This document shows positions 23,943 to 32,988 of a DNA stretch of 56,313 nt, one piece after another. The notes under the pieces were generated by a model. The model was given only the letters and a program-made list of their open reading frames with translations, made no database searches and was not told where the DNA came from. Position 1 is the first letter of the stretch, and every line of letters starts with the position of its first letter. Origin of the DNA: Actinomycetota bacterium (GTDB lineage: Bacteria; Actinomycetota; Thermoleophilia; Solirubrobacterales; Solirubrobacteraceae); the NCBI GenBank assembly GCA_005888335.1, contig VAWY01000005.1:1-56313 (forward strand), written 5' to 3'. Made by a program: the position numbers and the translations under genes.

Positions 23943-24709
23943 GCACCAACGGCAACGCATCGGCGTCGTTCGTCCAGATGCGCGGCGTGTCGAAATGGTT
24001 CGGCGAGCTGCAGGTGCTCGATTCGATCGATCTCGACGTCGCGGAGCACAACGTCGTCTGCCTGATCGGTGCGTCCGGCTCCGGCAAGTCGACCCTGCTG
24101 CGCTGCCTCAACCTGCTCGAGCGCGTCGAGGAAGGCGAGATCGTGATCGACGGGCAGAGCATCACGCACGAGAGGGTCGACGTGAACGTGCTTCGCAAGA
24201 AGATCGGGATCGTCTTCCAGGCGTACAACCTCTTCCCGCACATGACCGTGCTTCAGAACGTCATGCTCGCGCCGCGGAAGGCTCGCGGCATGTCCCGCGA
24301 TGACGCCGAGGGTCGTGCGCGTCAGCTTCTCCATCGCATCGGTCTCGAAGCCAAGGCGGACGAGTTTCCGGATCGCCTGAGTGGCGGCCAGCAACAGCGT
24401 GTCGCCATCGTTCGTGCACTCGCGATGGAACCGAAGCTGATGCTCCTCGACGAGATCACGAGTGCGCTCGACCCACAGCTCGTCTCAGACGTCATGAACC
24501 TCGTGCGCGAGCTCGCGGACAGCGGCATGACGATGATCCTCGCGACGCATGAGATGGGCTTCGCGCGCGAATGCGCGGACACGGTGTGCTTCCTCGACGG
24601 AGGCGTCATCCTCGAGGAGGGCCCGCCCGGGCAGATCTTCACGAGTCCCCGCGAGCCGAGGACCCGCGAGTTCCTCGCGCGCGTGCTCGAGGCGGAGAAG
24701 CTCGCATGA
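23939..24709 (+). CDS. Amino-acid ABC transporter ATP-binding protein (GlnQ type)
   Basis: 256-residue ABC ATPase. Walker A GASGSGKSTLL, Q-loop VFQAYNLFPHMT, signature LSGGQQQRVAI, Walker B LMLLDEITSALD and H-loop ATHEMGF are all present. TTG 23939 is chosen because it overlaps the permease stop and leaves a short Ser/Asn-rich lead (STNGNASASF) before the first strand; no ATG in better context is seen. Completes the importer with the two preceding genes. Confidence 0.9.
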   Translation: MSTNGNASASFVQMRGVSKWFGELQVLDSIDLDVAEHNVVCLIGASGSGKSTLLRCLNLLERVEEGEIVIDGQSITHERVDVNVLRKKIGIVFQAYNLFPHMTVLQNVMLAPRKARGMSRDDAEGRARQLLHRIGLEAKADEFPDRLSGGQQQRVAIVRALAMEPKLMLLDEITSALDPQLVSDVMNLVRELADSGMTMILATHEMGFARECADTVCFLDGGVILEEGPPGQIFTSPREPRTREFLARVLEAEKLA

Positions 24710-25377
24710 CCGGACGGCTCACCACCGACATCCAGAGGCGAGGCTTCTTCGGGTACCCGCTGGCCGCGATGCTCCCGCGCGGCCGGAGCCGGGCGCCGCT
24801 CGCGATCGCCGCCTTCATCGCGATCCCGCTGTTCTTCTCCTCTCTCATGGCCTCGACGCTCGCTCTCGAGAAGCCGCTGAAGTTCGAGTGGATGCGGGGC
24901 GGAAAGCTGCTCACCACGTGGCACGACCCTACGCGGGGCAACGTCGCGGCGATCTGGCTGTGGGCGCTCGTGCCGCCGCTCGTGCTCATCGTGATCGGCC
25001 TGATCGCCATGCGGCTGCCGCTCGGCTTCTACGTCCCCTGCGCGGCGGCGATCGTGATCGCAATCGCCGTGGTGCACAAGACCTCCGTCTGGGAACGGCA
25101 TCACACCGCCCGCTATCCGGTCGGCGTCGACCTCATCCCGCCGGCGAACGCCGGCTCCGACAAGTTCGATCGGGGGCAATGGGAGCACATTGCGCGGGAG
25201 ACCGCGCTCAGCCTCCAGCACTGGACGATCGGGCTTGCGCTCGCGTCGGCCCTCGTCATGGCCGGGCTGTTCGTGCGACGCCGCTTCTTCGCCCGGAAGC
25301 CGGTGCCCGCTCACGCCCCGCTCGAGGCCGTCCACGCGCCCGACGCGACGACGCCGAGCCTGAGCGACACGACATAG
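24706..25377 (+). CDS. Four-helix membrane protein of unknown function (223 aa)
   Basis: Membrane protein with four predicted helices (APLAIAAFIAIPLFFSSLMA, VAAIWLWALVPPLVLIVIGL, YVPCAAAIVIAIAVVHK, WTIGLALASALVMAGLF) and a soluble loop of about 50 residues between helices 3 and 4. It is coupled to the ATPase gene by a 4-nt overlap (ATGA). It does not look like a permease, since there is no EAA loop. Perhaps an accessory subunit. No family recognised. Confidence 0.65.
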   Translation: MTGRLTTDIQRRGFFGYPLAAMLPRGRSRAPLAIAAFIAIPLFFSSLMASTLALEKPLKFEWMRGGKLLTTWHDPTRGNVAAIWLWALVPPLVLIVIGLIAMRLPLGFYVPCAAAIVIAIAVVHKTSVWERHHTARYPVGVDLIPPANAGSDKFDRGQWEHIARETALSLQHWTIGLALASALVMAGLFVRRRFFARKPVPAHAPLEAVHAPDATTPSLSDTT

Positions 25378-25430
25378 CGCGTAGAAAGGGCGAAAAATGG
25401 TAAGAAGCCTGGTCTAGACGGGAGGCCAGG

Positions 25431-26651
25431 GTGGCAGGAGTTACGTTCGACGGCGTCACCAAGACGTATCCGGACGGTACGACGGCCGTCAACTCGCTCG
25501 ACCTCGAGGTCGTTGACGGGGAGTTCATGGTGCTCGTCGGCCCGTCGGGCTGCGGCAAGACGACGGCCTTGCGGATGGTCGCGGGGCTCGAGGACATCTC
25601 GCGCGGGCAGCTGCTGATCGGCGAACGCGTCGTCAACCACGTCCCTTCGCGCGATCGCGACATCGCGATGGTGTTTCAGAGCTACGCGCTCTATCCGCAC
25701 CTGACGGTCTACGACAACATCGCGTTCGGGCTGAAGATCAAGAAGATTCCCAAGGACGAGATCGACCAGCGGGTGCAAAAGGCGGCGGCGATCCTCGGCC
25801 TCGACCCGTACTTGCACCGCAAGCCGCGCGCGCTTTCGGGCGGCCAGCGGCAGCGCGTCGCGATGGGCCGTGCGATCGTGCGCGAGCCCGCGGCGTTCCT
25901 GATGGACGAGCCGCTCTCGAACCTCGACGCGAAGCTGCGCGTGCAGACACGTGCCGAAATCGCGAAGCTCCAGCACGACCTCGGCGTGACAACGCTATAC
26001 GTCACGCACGATCAGGTCGAGGCCATGACGATGGGCAGCCGCGTCGCCGTGATGCGCAAGGGCGAGCTCCAGCAGGTCGCGGACCCGCAAACGCTCTACG
26101 ACGAGCCCGTCAACCTGTTCGTCGGCGGTTTCATCGGCTCCCCGTCGATGAACATGCTCGAGGCAACGCTCGAGCGGTCGAACGGGACGCTCACGGCGGT
26201 CGCCGGATCGCAGCGGGTTCATCTGGACAACGAGACGCTCAGCGCGCGCCCGGGCCTCAAGGCGTACGAGGGCAAGCGTGTGATCCTCGGCATCAGGCCC
26301 GAGGACCTGGAAGACGCCGCACTCGTGCGCGACGCGCCGGCGAACAAGCGACTCAAGGGGAGCGTCGAGCTTCGCGAGGCGCTCGGCTCGGAGATCATGG
26401 TGCACTTCCGCGTCGATGCCGCGCCGGCGGAGACGGAGGACACGAAAGAGCTCGCGGAGGACGTCCACGGCGACGCGGCGGCCGCACCGCCGCCGCCGGA
26501 GGGCGGCGAGGCGATCATCGTCGGCCGGTTCGGAGCCCGGTCGCGGATCAAGGAAGGCGAGACGATCGAGGCCGCCGTCGACACACGCGCATTGCATTTC
26601 TTCGATCCGGACACGGGTCTCGGGGTTTACGACGGGAAAGGAGCAGGATGA
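25431..26651 (+). CDS. MalK/UgpC-type carbohydrate ABC transporter ATPase with extended TOBE region
   Basis: 406-residue ATPase. Walker [15 protein letters not shown]-loop [11 protein letters not shown], signature [15 protein letters not shown], Walker [13 protein letters not shown] and H-loop THDQVEAMT. The C-terminal regulatory (TOBE/MalK-type) region begins near residue 240. It carries an acidic Ala/Pro-rich insert ([20 protein letters not shown]) around residues 325-360, absent from standard MalK. GTG 25431 with GGGAGG upstream. The stop overlaps the SBP start (ATGA). In the family one MalK homodimer serves the MalF/MalG-type pair. Confidence 0.9.
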   Translation: MAGVTFDGVTKTYPDGTTAVNSLDLEVVDGEFMVLVGPSGCGKTTALRMVAGLEDISRGQLLIGERVVNHVPSRDRDIAMVFQSYALYPHLTVYDNIAFGLKIKKIPKDEIDQRVQKAAAILGLDPYLHRKPRALSGGQRQRVAMGRAIVREPAAFLMDEPLSNLDAKLRVQTRAEIAKLQHDLGVTTLYVTHDQVEAMTMGSRVAVMRKGELQQVADPQTLYDEPVNLFVGGFIGSPSMNMLEATLERSNGTLTAVAGSQRVHLDNETLSARPGLKAYEGKRVILGIRPEDLEDAALVRDAPANKRLKGSVELREALGSEIMVHFRVDAAPAETEDTKELAEDVHGDAAAAPPPPEGGEAIIVGRFGARSRIKEGETIEAAVDTRALHFFDPDTGLGVYDGKGAG

Positions 26652-27946
26652 GGATCAAGAGGGTCACAGCGCTTGTCGCGCTGACAGCGCTCGCGGTCGC
26701 CGCGCTCGTTGCAACGAGCACCGCAGGCGCGAAGACGAAGCACCGGGGGGTCTCCGGCAGCATCGCGGTCACCGGGGTCTGGACCGGCCAGGAGGAACAG
26801 AACTTCCAGGCGGTGATCGACGGCTTCACGAAGGCGAACCCGGACGTCAAGGTCAAGTACACGTCATCCGGCGACCAGACCCCGACCGTTCTCTCGACGG
26901 CCGTCGCCGGCGGTAATCCGCCGGACCTCGCAGCCGTCAGCCAGCCGGGCCTGATGAAGGACTTCGCGAGTCGCGGCGCGCTCAAGCCGATCGACTTCGC
27001 GAAAGGCGTGATCGCGAAGAACTACACGCCGAGCTGGAGCACGCTCGGGTCGGTGAAGGGCCACCTGTACGGCCTGTTCTTCAAGGGCGCCAACAAGTCG
27101 ACCGTCTGGTACAACGTCAAGGCGTTCAAGAACGCCGGCGTCAAGCCGCCGGCGACGTGGCCGGCGCTGCTTAAGGCAGCGAAGACGCTCCGCGCATCGG
27201 GCACGCCCGCGTACGCAATCGGCGGTGCCGACGGTTGGACGCTCACCGACCTGTTCGAGAACATCTACCTCCGCTCGGCGGGCGCAGCGAAGTACGACCT
27301 GCTGACGAACCACAAGATCAAGTGGACGGACGCCTCGGTGAAGGCCGCGCTGAAGCTCATGGCCCAGGTCCTGAGCGACACCGGCAACATCCCGGGCGGC
27401 AAGCCGGGCGCACTCCAGACGGACTTCGCGACGTCGGTCGACGAGGTCCTGAACGCGACGCCCAAGGCCGCGATGATCTTCGAGGGTGACTTCGTCCCCG
27501 GCGTCTCGAAGAGCGGGTCGAAGGCGCTGACCGACTACAACGTGTTCGCGTTCCCGAAGATCGGTGCCTCTCCGCCGTCGGTGGTCGGCGGCGGCGACAT
27601 CGTGATGATGTTCAAGGACACGCCGGCCGCGCGGGCGTTCGTCTCGTACCTCGCAACGTCGGAGGCCGCCTCGATCTGGGCTGCGAAGGGCGGCTTCTCC
27701 TCGCCGAACAAGAACGTCAAAGCGTCGACGTACACCGATCCGCTGAACCGCAGCACGGCGATCGCGCTGTCGCACGCGAGCACGTTCCGCTTCGATCTCT
27801 CCGACCTGCAGCCGGCGGCGTTCGGCGGCACGGTCGGCCAGGGGGAGTTCAAGATCTTCCAGGACTTCCTGAAAAACCCGAAGAACGTCAACGGCATCGC
27901 CGCAGCGCTCGAGAAGTCGGCGGCGGCCGCGTACAAGAAGAAGTAG
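26648..27946 (+). CDS. Carbohydrate ABC transporter substrate-binding protein
   Basis: 432-residue family 1 solute-binding protein with a Sec signal ([20 protein letters not shown]) but no lipobox Cys. Recognisable family segments are [56 protein letters not shown] and [15 protein letters not shown]. It matches sugar or sugar-alcohol importers with UgpB/MalE-like receptors. Coupled to the ATPase gene and followed 4 nt later by the permease. Confidence 0.88.
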   Translation: MRIKRVTALVALTALAVAALVATSTAGAKTKHRGVSGSIAVTGVWTGQEEQNFQAVIDGFTKANPDVKVKYTSSGDQTPTVLSTAVAGGNPPDLAAVSQPGLMKDFASRGALKPIDFAKGVIAKNYTPSWSTLGSVKGHLYGLFFKGANKSTVWYNVKAFKNAGVKPPATWPALLKAAKTLRASGTPAYAIGGADGWTLTDLFENIYLRSAGAAKYDLLTNHKIKWTDASVKAALKLMAQVLSDTGNIPGGKPGALQTDFATSVDEVLNATPKAAMIFEGDFVPGVSKSGSKALTDYNVFAFPKIGASPPSVVGGGDIVMMFKDTPAARAFVSYLATSEAASIWAAKGGFSSPNKNVKASTYTDPLNRSTAIALSHASTFRFDLSDLQPAAFGGTVGQGEFKIFQDFLKNPKNVNGIAAALEKSAAAAYKKK

Positions 27947-27950
27947 GTAG

Positions 27951-29294
27951 GTGTCCGGCGGCGGCAGCCTGACTGCGGAGCCTCCCGTCAGGGAGGCTCC
28001 GCCCTCCGCCGAGCCCGGCCGCCTGCGCGGGCAAGCGGTCACGCTCGCGTTCCTGCTGCCGGCCGGGATCCTGCTCGGCGTGTGGGTGGTCTACCCCGCG
28101 GTCTACACGGTCTTCCGAAGCTTCTTCAACGCGACGGGCAAGAAGTTCGTCGGCATCGACAACTACACGGCGTTGTGGAGCGACGAACTCATCCACAAGT
28201 CGATCGTCAACAACGTCTACTGGGTGCTCGTCGTGCCGGCGCTCATCACCGCGATCGGCCTCGTCTTCGCCGTGCTCACCGAGCGCATCAGCTGGGCCGT
28301 GGCGTTCAAGACCGCGGTCTTCATGCCGATGGCGATCTCCCTCTTCGCCGCCGGCGTGATCTGGCGGATCATGGATCAGCAGGAGCCGAGCCGCGGCGCC
28401 CTCAACGGCTTGATCGGAGCCGTGCACGACGCCTTCTCGCCGCCGGGCGTCCTCGCGGACGCGTCCCCGTCGATCCCGTCCCTGCAGGGCTCACCGTCGA
28501 CGGGCATCGTGCTCAAGACGCCGCTCGGCTCCGGCAGCGAGGCGCTGCTCGGCTTGACCGGCATCCCGCCCGAGGGCATGCCGAGCGGCGCGAAGCAGGC
28601 CGTCGCGCCGCAGCCTGCCAGCGGCAAGATCGTCGGCGTCGTCTGGCGCGACTTCAAGCCGGGCGGCGGGGTGCCGGGAAAGGTCGAGCCGGGTGAGGAC
28701 GGGATTCCCGGCGTCAAGGTGGCGCTGAAGGATCCCAAGGGAGGAACGTTCGCGACGACGACGAGCGCCGACGACGGGTCGTTCAGCTTCGACGGCGTCA
28801 AGGGGACGGGGTACAAGGCCGCGATCAGCGCCGACACGTTCCGCAAGCCGTTCGGCGGCGTCTCGTGGCTCGGCCCGAGGCTCGTCACGCCGGCGGTGAT
28901 GATCGCCTACATCTGGGTGTGGGCCGGCTTCGCCATGGTGGTGATCGCGGCCGGGCTGTCGGCGATCCCACGAGACGTGCTGGAGGCGGCGCGAACCGAC
29001 GGCGGGACGGAGTGGCAGGTGTTCCGGCGCGTCACCGTGCCTCTGCTCGCACCGGTGCTCAGTGTCGTCTTCATCACGATGCTGATCAACGTCCTGAAGG
29101 TGTTCGACATCGTGCTGTCCGTCGCGCCTGGTTCGACCCAGACGGACGCGAGCGTGATCGCGCTCGCGATGTGGCGCACGTCGTTCGGCGGCGTCAACGA
29201 CTTCGGCCTCGGCTCGGCGATCGCGGTGTTCCTGTTCGTGCTCGTGATCCCGATCCTCTTGCTCAACGTTCGCCGCTTCAAGAGGGAGGCGTAA
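27951..29294 (+). CDS. MalF-type sugar permease with an inserted extracellular beta-sandwich domain
   Basis: 447-residue permease, about 150 longer than the usual 290-310. Helices 1-3 lie in residues about 25-145. An insert from about 150 to 300 contains a Pro/Gly-rich stretch and then a SdrD-B/carboxypeptidase-regulatory-like fold (IVGVVWRDFKPGGGVPGKVE ... GIPGVKVALKDPKG ... TTSADDGSFSFDGVKG). The remaining helices follow with the EAA loop EAARTDGGTEWQVFRRVTVP. The insert is at the position of the E. coli MalF P2 loop, which contacts the binding protein, but its sequence is unrelated. GTG start. It pairs with the MalG-type permease. Confidence 0.88.
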   Translation: MSGGGSLTAEPPVREAPPSAEPGRLRGQAVTLAFLLPAGILLGVWVVYPAVYTVFRSFFNATGKKFVGIDNYTALWSDELIHKSIVNNVYWVLVVPALITAIGLVFAVLTERISWAVAFKTAVFMPMAISLFAAGVIWRIMDQQEPSRGALNGLIGAVHDAFSPPGVLADASPSIPSLQGSPSTGIVLKTPLGSGSEALLGLTGIPPEGMPSGAKQAVAPQPASGKIVGVVWRDFKPGGGVPGKVEPGEDGIPGVKVALKDPKGGTFATTTSADDGSFSFDGVKGTGYKAAISADTFRKPFGGVSWLGPRLVTPAVMIAYIWVWAGFAMVVIAAGLSAIPRDVLEAARTDGGTEWQVFRRVTVPLLAPVLSVVFITMLINVLKVFDIVLSVAPGSTQTDASVIALAMWRTSFGGVNDFGLGSAIAVFLFVLVIPILLLNVRRFKREA

Positions 29295-30175
29295 TGGCCG
29301 CGATCGCAGCCGAAGCACCTGCTCAGGCCGAGAGCTTCGCCACAAAGCTGCTGCGTGTGCTCTCGAAGTCTCCGGTGCACATCGTGCTGCTCGTGGTCGG
29401 GCTCCTCTGGCTCGTGCCGACGTTCGGCCTCTTCGTCACGTCGCTGATGGCGCCCGCCGACTACAACAACTTCGGCTGGTGGAAGGTGCTCAGCCACCCG
29501 AGCATCGCGACCTGGCAGAACTACAGCCAGCTCCTCCACCACACCGACATCCCGCACGCCCTGTGGACGACGGTGCAGATCGCGGTCGGCGGAACCGTCC
29601 TCCCGATCATCATCGCCGCCCTCGCGGGCTACGCCTTTGCCTGGCTCGACTTCCCGGGTCGCGACTGGATCTTCATCGGCGTGATCGCGATGCTCGTCGT
29701 GCCGCTGCAGATGGCGCTGATCCCGATCTTCTCGCTCTACAACCACCTCGGGATCTTCGACACCGTCCTGTCGCTGATCCTCTTCCACACGGCGTTCGGG
29801 CTGCCGTTCGCGATCTTCCTGCTGCGAAACTTCTTCATCGGGATCCCGAAAGACATCCTCGAATCGGCGCGCATCGACGGCGCGTCCGAGCTCCGGATCT
29901 TCGTGCGCTTGATCCTGCCGCTCGGGCTGCCCGCGATCGCCTCGCTCGCGATCTTCCAGTTCCTCTGGACGTGGAACGACCTGCTCGTCGCGCTGACGTT
30001 CGGGCGCAACACGCAGCCGATCACGGTCGCGATCTACTCGAACATGCGGCAGTTCGGGTCGAACATCGACCTGATCGCGCCGGCGGCGTTCCTCTCGCTC
30101 ATCGTGCCGCTCGCCGTGTTCTTCGCCTTCCAGCGCTACTTCGTGCAGGGGCTGCTGGCGGGCTCGGTGAAGTGA
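29294..30175 (+). CDS. MalG-type sugar ABC transporter permease
   Basis: 293-residue permease of normal length with six helices. The EAA loop is ESARIDGASELRIFVRLILP. The start ATG 29294 shares one base with the preceding stop. No insert like that of its partner. Its TGA overlaps the GTG of the FAD protein, so the transporter operon continues. Confidence 0.92.
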   Translation: MAAIAAEAPAQAESFATKLLRVLSKSPVHIVLLVVGLLWLVPTFGLFVTSLMAPADYNNFGWWKVLSHPSIATWQNYSQLLHHTDIPHALWTTVQIAVGGTVLPIIIAALAGYAFAWLDFPGRDWIFIGVIAMLVVPLQMALIPIFSLYNHLGIFDTVLSLILFHTAFGLPFAIFLLRNFFIGIPKDILESARIDGASELRIFVRLILPLGLPAIASLAIFQFLWTWNDLLVALTFGRNTQPITVAIYSNMRQFGSNIDLIAPAAFLSLIVPLAVFFAFQRYFVQGLLAGSVK

Positions 30176-31260
30176 TCCGAGTCGCCGTTGTCGGCGGTGG
30201 GTTGGCGGGATTCTCCGCGTACCAGACACTGCGTCGCGGCGGGCTCGCGCCGGACGAGATCGCCGTCTTCGACGACGAGGCCGATCCTGCGGCTGCCTGG
30301 ACGCGGCGCGCGCGGGCGATCCGGCAGAGCCACATGCGCTCCGAGAGCGACGGGCACTGCCTGCCGACGTCGTTCCCGGGGCTCGCGGTACGCGAGGCGA
30401 TGCGCCGAGGCAGCGTGGCGCCGCTGCTGCGGAGCCTGACGAACACCTACAACCCGACGGTCGAGCAGTTCCTCGCCCACGTCTCGGAGCTGCGCGAGCG
30501 CAGCGGCTGGGACGAGAGCGTGCGGCGGCACCGCGTCGGGCACATCGGCGTCTCCGCTGCAGGCTTCTCGGTCGGCGGTGTCGACGTGCCGCACGTGCTC
30601 GTCGCAACGGGGTATCCAGGGCTCTGCGTCCCCGAGGAGTTGCGCGGCGACCCGCGCGTCGTGCACGCGTACGAGCCGCACGAGTATGCAACCGAGGTGA
30701 CGGTGATCGGTGCTGGGCTCGCCGCCGCGACGGAATGGGTGAACGCGCTGGCAGCCGGCGCAACCGTCGTATCGGTCAGGAGGCGCGAGCCAGTGCGGCG
30801 CCGGCTGAACGTGCCGCGGGAGTGGTTCTCTCGGCGCGCGCTCGACGGCTATCACCGCACCGCGGCGCCGGAGCGTGCAGCGATCCTCCGCAAGCTGCTC
30901 GCCCCGTCGTTCCCGCCGGGTCGCCGCTGGGACGAGCCGCTCGCGCGTGCCGGCGAGCGCTTTCGGGTGGAGCAGTCGCTGAACGGCAGCGAGCAGGTGA
31001 TCTGCGCGACCGGCTTCCGCCGCGGCTTCCAGCACGACCCGCTGCTCCGCAGGCTCGCCGAGGAGCAGGACGTGGAGACGTTCCAGGACTGGATCGTGCT
31101 CGACCGCGACTCCACCGTTCCCGCGCTGACCGACGACCGGCGGACACTGGCGCTGGCGGGCGCAGCGGCGCAATGGGCCTTCCCCGCAGCCGACACGCTC
31201 GTCGGCGCGAAGTACGCAGCACGCGGCCTGCTCGCGAGGGTGAGATGTCGTACACGCTGA
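30172..31260 (+). CDS. FAD-dependent oxidoreductase of the NAD(P)-binding/monooxygenase-like superfamily
   Basis: 362-residue flavoprotein. The N-terminal FAD motif is IRVAVVGGGLAGFSAYQTL (GxGxxG); a second dinucleotide motif VTVIGAGLAAATEWVNAL is in the middle; HVLVATGYPG and VICATGFRRGF are the ATG motifs of flavin monooxygenase/lysine-hydroxylase-like proteins. GTG 30172 overlaps the MalG stop, and the 3' end overlaps the beta-helix gene by 16 nt. Co-transcription suggests it acts on the imported substrate or on an envelope component. Substrate unknown. Confidence 0.75.
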   Translation: MIRVAVVGGGLAGFSAYQTLRRGGLAPDEIAVFDDEADPAAAWTRRARAIRQSHMRSESDGHCLPTSFPGLAVREAMRRGSVAPLLRSLTNTYNPTVEQFLAHVSELRERSGWDESVRRHRVGHIGVSAAGFSVGGVDVPHVLVATGYPGLCVPEELRGDPRVVHAYEPHEYATEVTVIGAGLAAATEWVNALAAGATVVSVRRREPVRRRLNVPREWFSRRALDGYHRTAAPERAAILRKLLAPSFPPGRRWDEPLARAGERFRVEQSLNGSEQVICATGFRRGFQHDPLLRRLAEEQDVETFQDWIVLDRDSTVPALTDDRRTLALAGAAAQWAFPAADTLVGAKYAARGLLARVRCRTR

Positions 31261-32420
31261 GAGGCCGGGTCGAGTCGCGGCTTGCGGCGCTGCTCCTGCC
31301 GCTCGCTGCGTGCTGCGTGCTCACCGCGGCGCACCACCGGTGGTGGCCGCTCGAGCTGTGCGGGCTGATGGCTGCGGTCGGCGTCGCGCTCGACCTGCAG
31401 CTCTATCACCGACTCCTGCGCTATCAGCCGGGCTGGGCGGCGCTGCCGCTCGGGCTGCTCGAGCTCGGGCTGATGCTCGTCCTCGTGCGCGCGCTCGGCC
31501 TCGAGGCACCGCTCGTCCCGGCGCTCGCGCTCTACGGCGGCGCGTGGGCCGTGACGCAGGTGCTCGGCCAGGCCGGGTTCCCACTGCTGCGGCTGTCGTA
31601 TGCGACGGACGGCGGCGAGCTCGGTCGGCTCGGCGTCGTGTCGGCGCTCGCGGTCGTCGCGACCCTGGCGAGCGCCGGCGCGTTCTGGTGGCTCCGGCTG
31701 CCGCCGACCGTGCACCTGGCGGCCGGCGTGCACCAGGGACCGCTCGTGATCGACCGGCGCGAACGGGTCGTCGGCGAGCGTGGCGCGATCGTCCGCGGCG
31801 GAATCGTCGTGCGCGCGCACGGCGTGACGGTGAAGAACGTAACCGTGATCGGCGGCGAGGACGGGATCGTCGTGGACGGCGTCAACGACGTCGTGCTGGA
31901 GGGCATCACGGTGTCGGGCTTCCAGCTCGACGGGATCCACGTCCGGCGCGCGGCGGTCACGATCAAGAACTGCTCGATCGACTCGCTCGGCAACCCGTAC
32001 GCCCAGGGCATCGACATCTCGTACGCCTTCGACAAGGAAACGAGCCACGTGATGGGCTGCACCATCGTCGGCGGCCAGGAGGGCATCGCCGCGCATTTCG
32101 TCAACGTCGACCTGATGGACAACCACGTCAGCCGGACGAGGCTGCGCGGGATCTCGATGACCGAGATGTCGATGGGGATGATCGAGTCGAACGACGTCCG
32201 GAGCGCGACCGGCGTCGGGATCCTCTGCAACGACCACTCGATGTGCATGATCGAGAAGAACACGGTCGTCGGCACGCGGGCGGTTCCCGGCGGCGCCTGG
32301 ACGGGCGGCTACGGCGTCCTCGTGGCCTACAGCTCCGAGGCCGACCTGCGCGACAACGCTCTGGCCGCGAACCCGCACCCAGCCGGTGCGATCGTGGACT
32401 CGACCATTCGCACGCGCTAA
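31245..32420 (+). CDS. Membrane-anchored right-handed beta-helix (NosD-like) protein
   Basis: 391-residue protein. The first about 150 residues hold four or five helices (LAALLLPLAACCVLTAAHH through VVSALAVVATLASAGAFWWL). The exported part is a parallel beta-helix with periodic strands (GVTVKNVTVIGGEDGIVVDG, VNDVVLEGITVSGFQLDGIH, VTIKNCSIDSLG). Strands near residues 300-350 are Met/Cys/His-rich (SMTEMSMGMIES, ILCNDHSMCMIEKN), which suggests a soft-metal site such as copper. NosD-like proteins serve copper-enzyme maturation; others are polysaccharide-active. ATG 31245 overlaps the FAD gene. Confidence 0.7.
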   Translation: MSYTLRGRVESRLAALLLPLAACCVLTAAHHRWWPLELCGLMAAVGVALDLQLYHRLLRYQPGWAALPLGLLELGLMLVLVRALGLEAPLVPALALYGGAWAVTQVLGQAGFPLLRLSYATDGGELGRLGVVSALAVVATLASAGAFWWLRLPPTVHLAAGVHQGPLVIDRRERVVGERGAIVRGGIVVRAHGVTVKNVTVIGGEDGIVVDGVNDVVLEGITVSGFQLDGIHVRRAAVTIKNCSIDSLGNPYAQGIDISYAFDKETSHVMGCTIVGGQEGIAAHFVNVDLMDNHVSRTRLRGISMTEMSMGMIESNDVRSATGVGILCNDHSMCMIEKNTVVGTRAVPGGAWTGGYGVLVAYSSEADLRDNALAANPHPAGAIVDSTIRTR

Positions 32421-32492
32421 CCCATCCGGGGGATCTTCGCGCTCAAGCGCAACCTCCGAGGCTGCGATACGTCTTGTAGTCAAGGCACCGAA

Positions 32493-32846
32493 TTGCGGCT
32501 TCGGACCATCCCCCTACTCGTGATCATCATCGCGGCCGTCGCGGGCCTCGGCGCCTGGACCGACAAGCCGAAGGTCAGGGTCCGCGAGGCGCCACGGGTC
32601 GTAGAGGCCACGAAGCCGTGGAACGCGATCATCGAGGTCAGCCGGCGCGGGCGGCCGCTCGACGGCTACAAGGCGGTCTTGACGGTGATCGGTCCGCGCG
32701 GCATGGAGCGGATCAAGGCGAAGGAACTGGGCGGCGGCCGCTACCGCGTCCGCGTCCGCATGCCGCAGGGCGGCTTCTACACCTACACCCTCGTCGTCGG
32801 CGATCGCATCGCCGCGCGGGGAACTGTGTATTCAATCCCGAAATAG
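32493..32846 (+). CDS. Small exported YtkA/FixH-like protein (117 aa)
   Basis: 117-residue protein with an N-terminal membrane anchor or signal (TIPLLVIIIAAVAGLGAW) and one immunoglobulin-like domain: PWNAIIEVSRRGRPLDGYKA, VTGP-type strand VLTVIGPRGMERIKA, GGGRYRVRVRMPQGGFYTYT and VVGDRIAARGTV. This is the pattern of YtkA/FixH-like domains, often linked to copper handling or oxidase assembly. TTG start. The gene ends inside the first of a series of palindromes. Functional link with the beta-helix gene is inferred. Confidence 0.6.
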   Translation: MRLRTIPLLVIIIAAVAGLGAWTDKPKVRVREAPRVVEATKPWNAIIEVSRRGRPLDGYKAVLTVIGPRGMERIKAKELGGGRYRVRVRMPQGGFYTYTLVVGDRIAARGTVYSIPK

Positions 32847-32945
32847 CTGCGCTATTTCGGGATGGGCAAACCGGCACGCGTGCCGGGAGCGCTCTTGCGC
32901 TCCCGGCGAGAGCGCGGTCTCGCCTCCGCGCGCCGGCGCCGGCGC
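32835..32945. repeat. Array of five consecutive inverted repeats
   Basis: Five back-to-back dyads. (1) 32835-32863: 13-bp perfect stem ATCCCGAAATAGC with loop TGC. (2) 32871-32886: perfect 16-nt palindrome CCGGCACG/CGTGCCGG. (3) 32882-32907: 11-bp perfect stem GCCGGGAGCGC with loop TCTT. (4) 32905-32924: 7-bp stem GGCGAGA with a 6-nt loop. (5) 32930-32945: perfect palindrome GCGCCGGC/GCCGGCGC. The first contains the stop codon of the upstream gene and probably terminates it. Together they nearly fill the gap before the MarR operator. Confidence 0.85.
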
Positions 32946-32965
32946 ACCAAGGGCGGGCTTTCAGC

Positions 32966-32988
32966 TATCGTTAACGTGGTTAACGATA
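32966..32988. promoter_or_regulatory. MarR-type operator overlapping the marR start codon
   Basis: Perfect 10-bp inverted repeat TATCGTTAAC-GTG-GTTAACGATA whose last base is the A of the ATG at 32988. A further half-site GTTAAG follows at 32991-32996. Its position at the start of a MarR gene suggests autorepression, and probably a leaderless mRNA. Confidence 0.7.
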
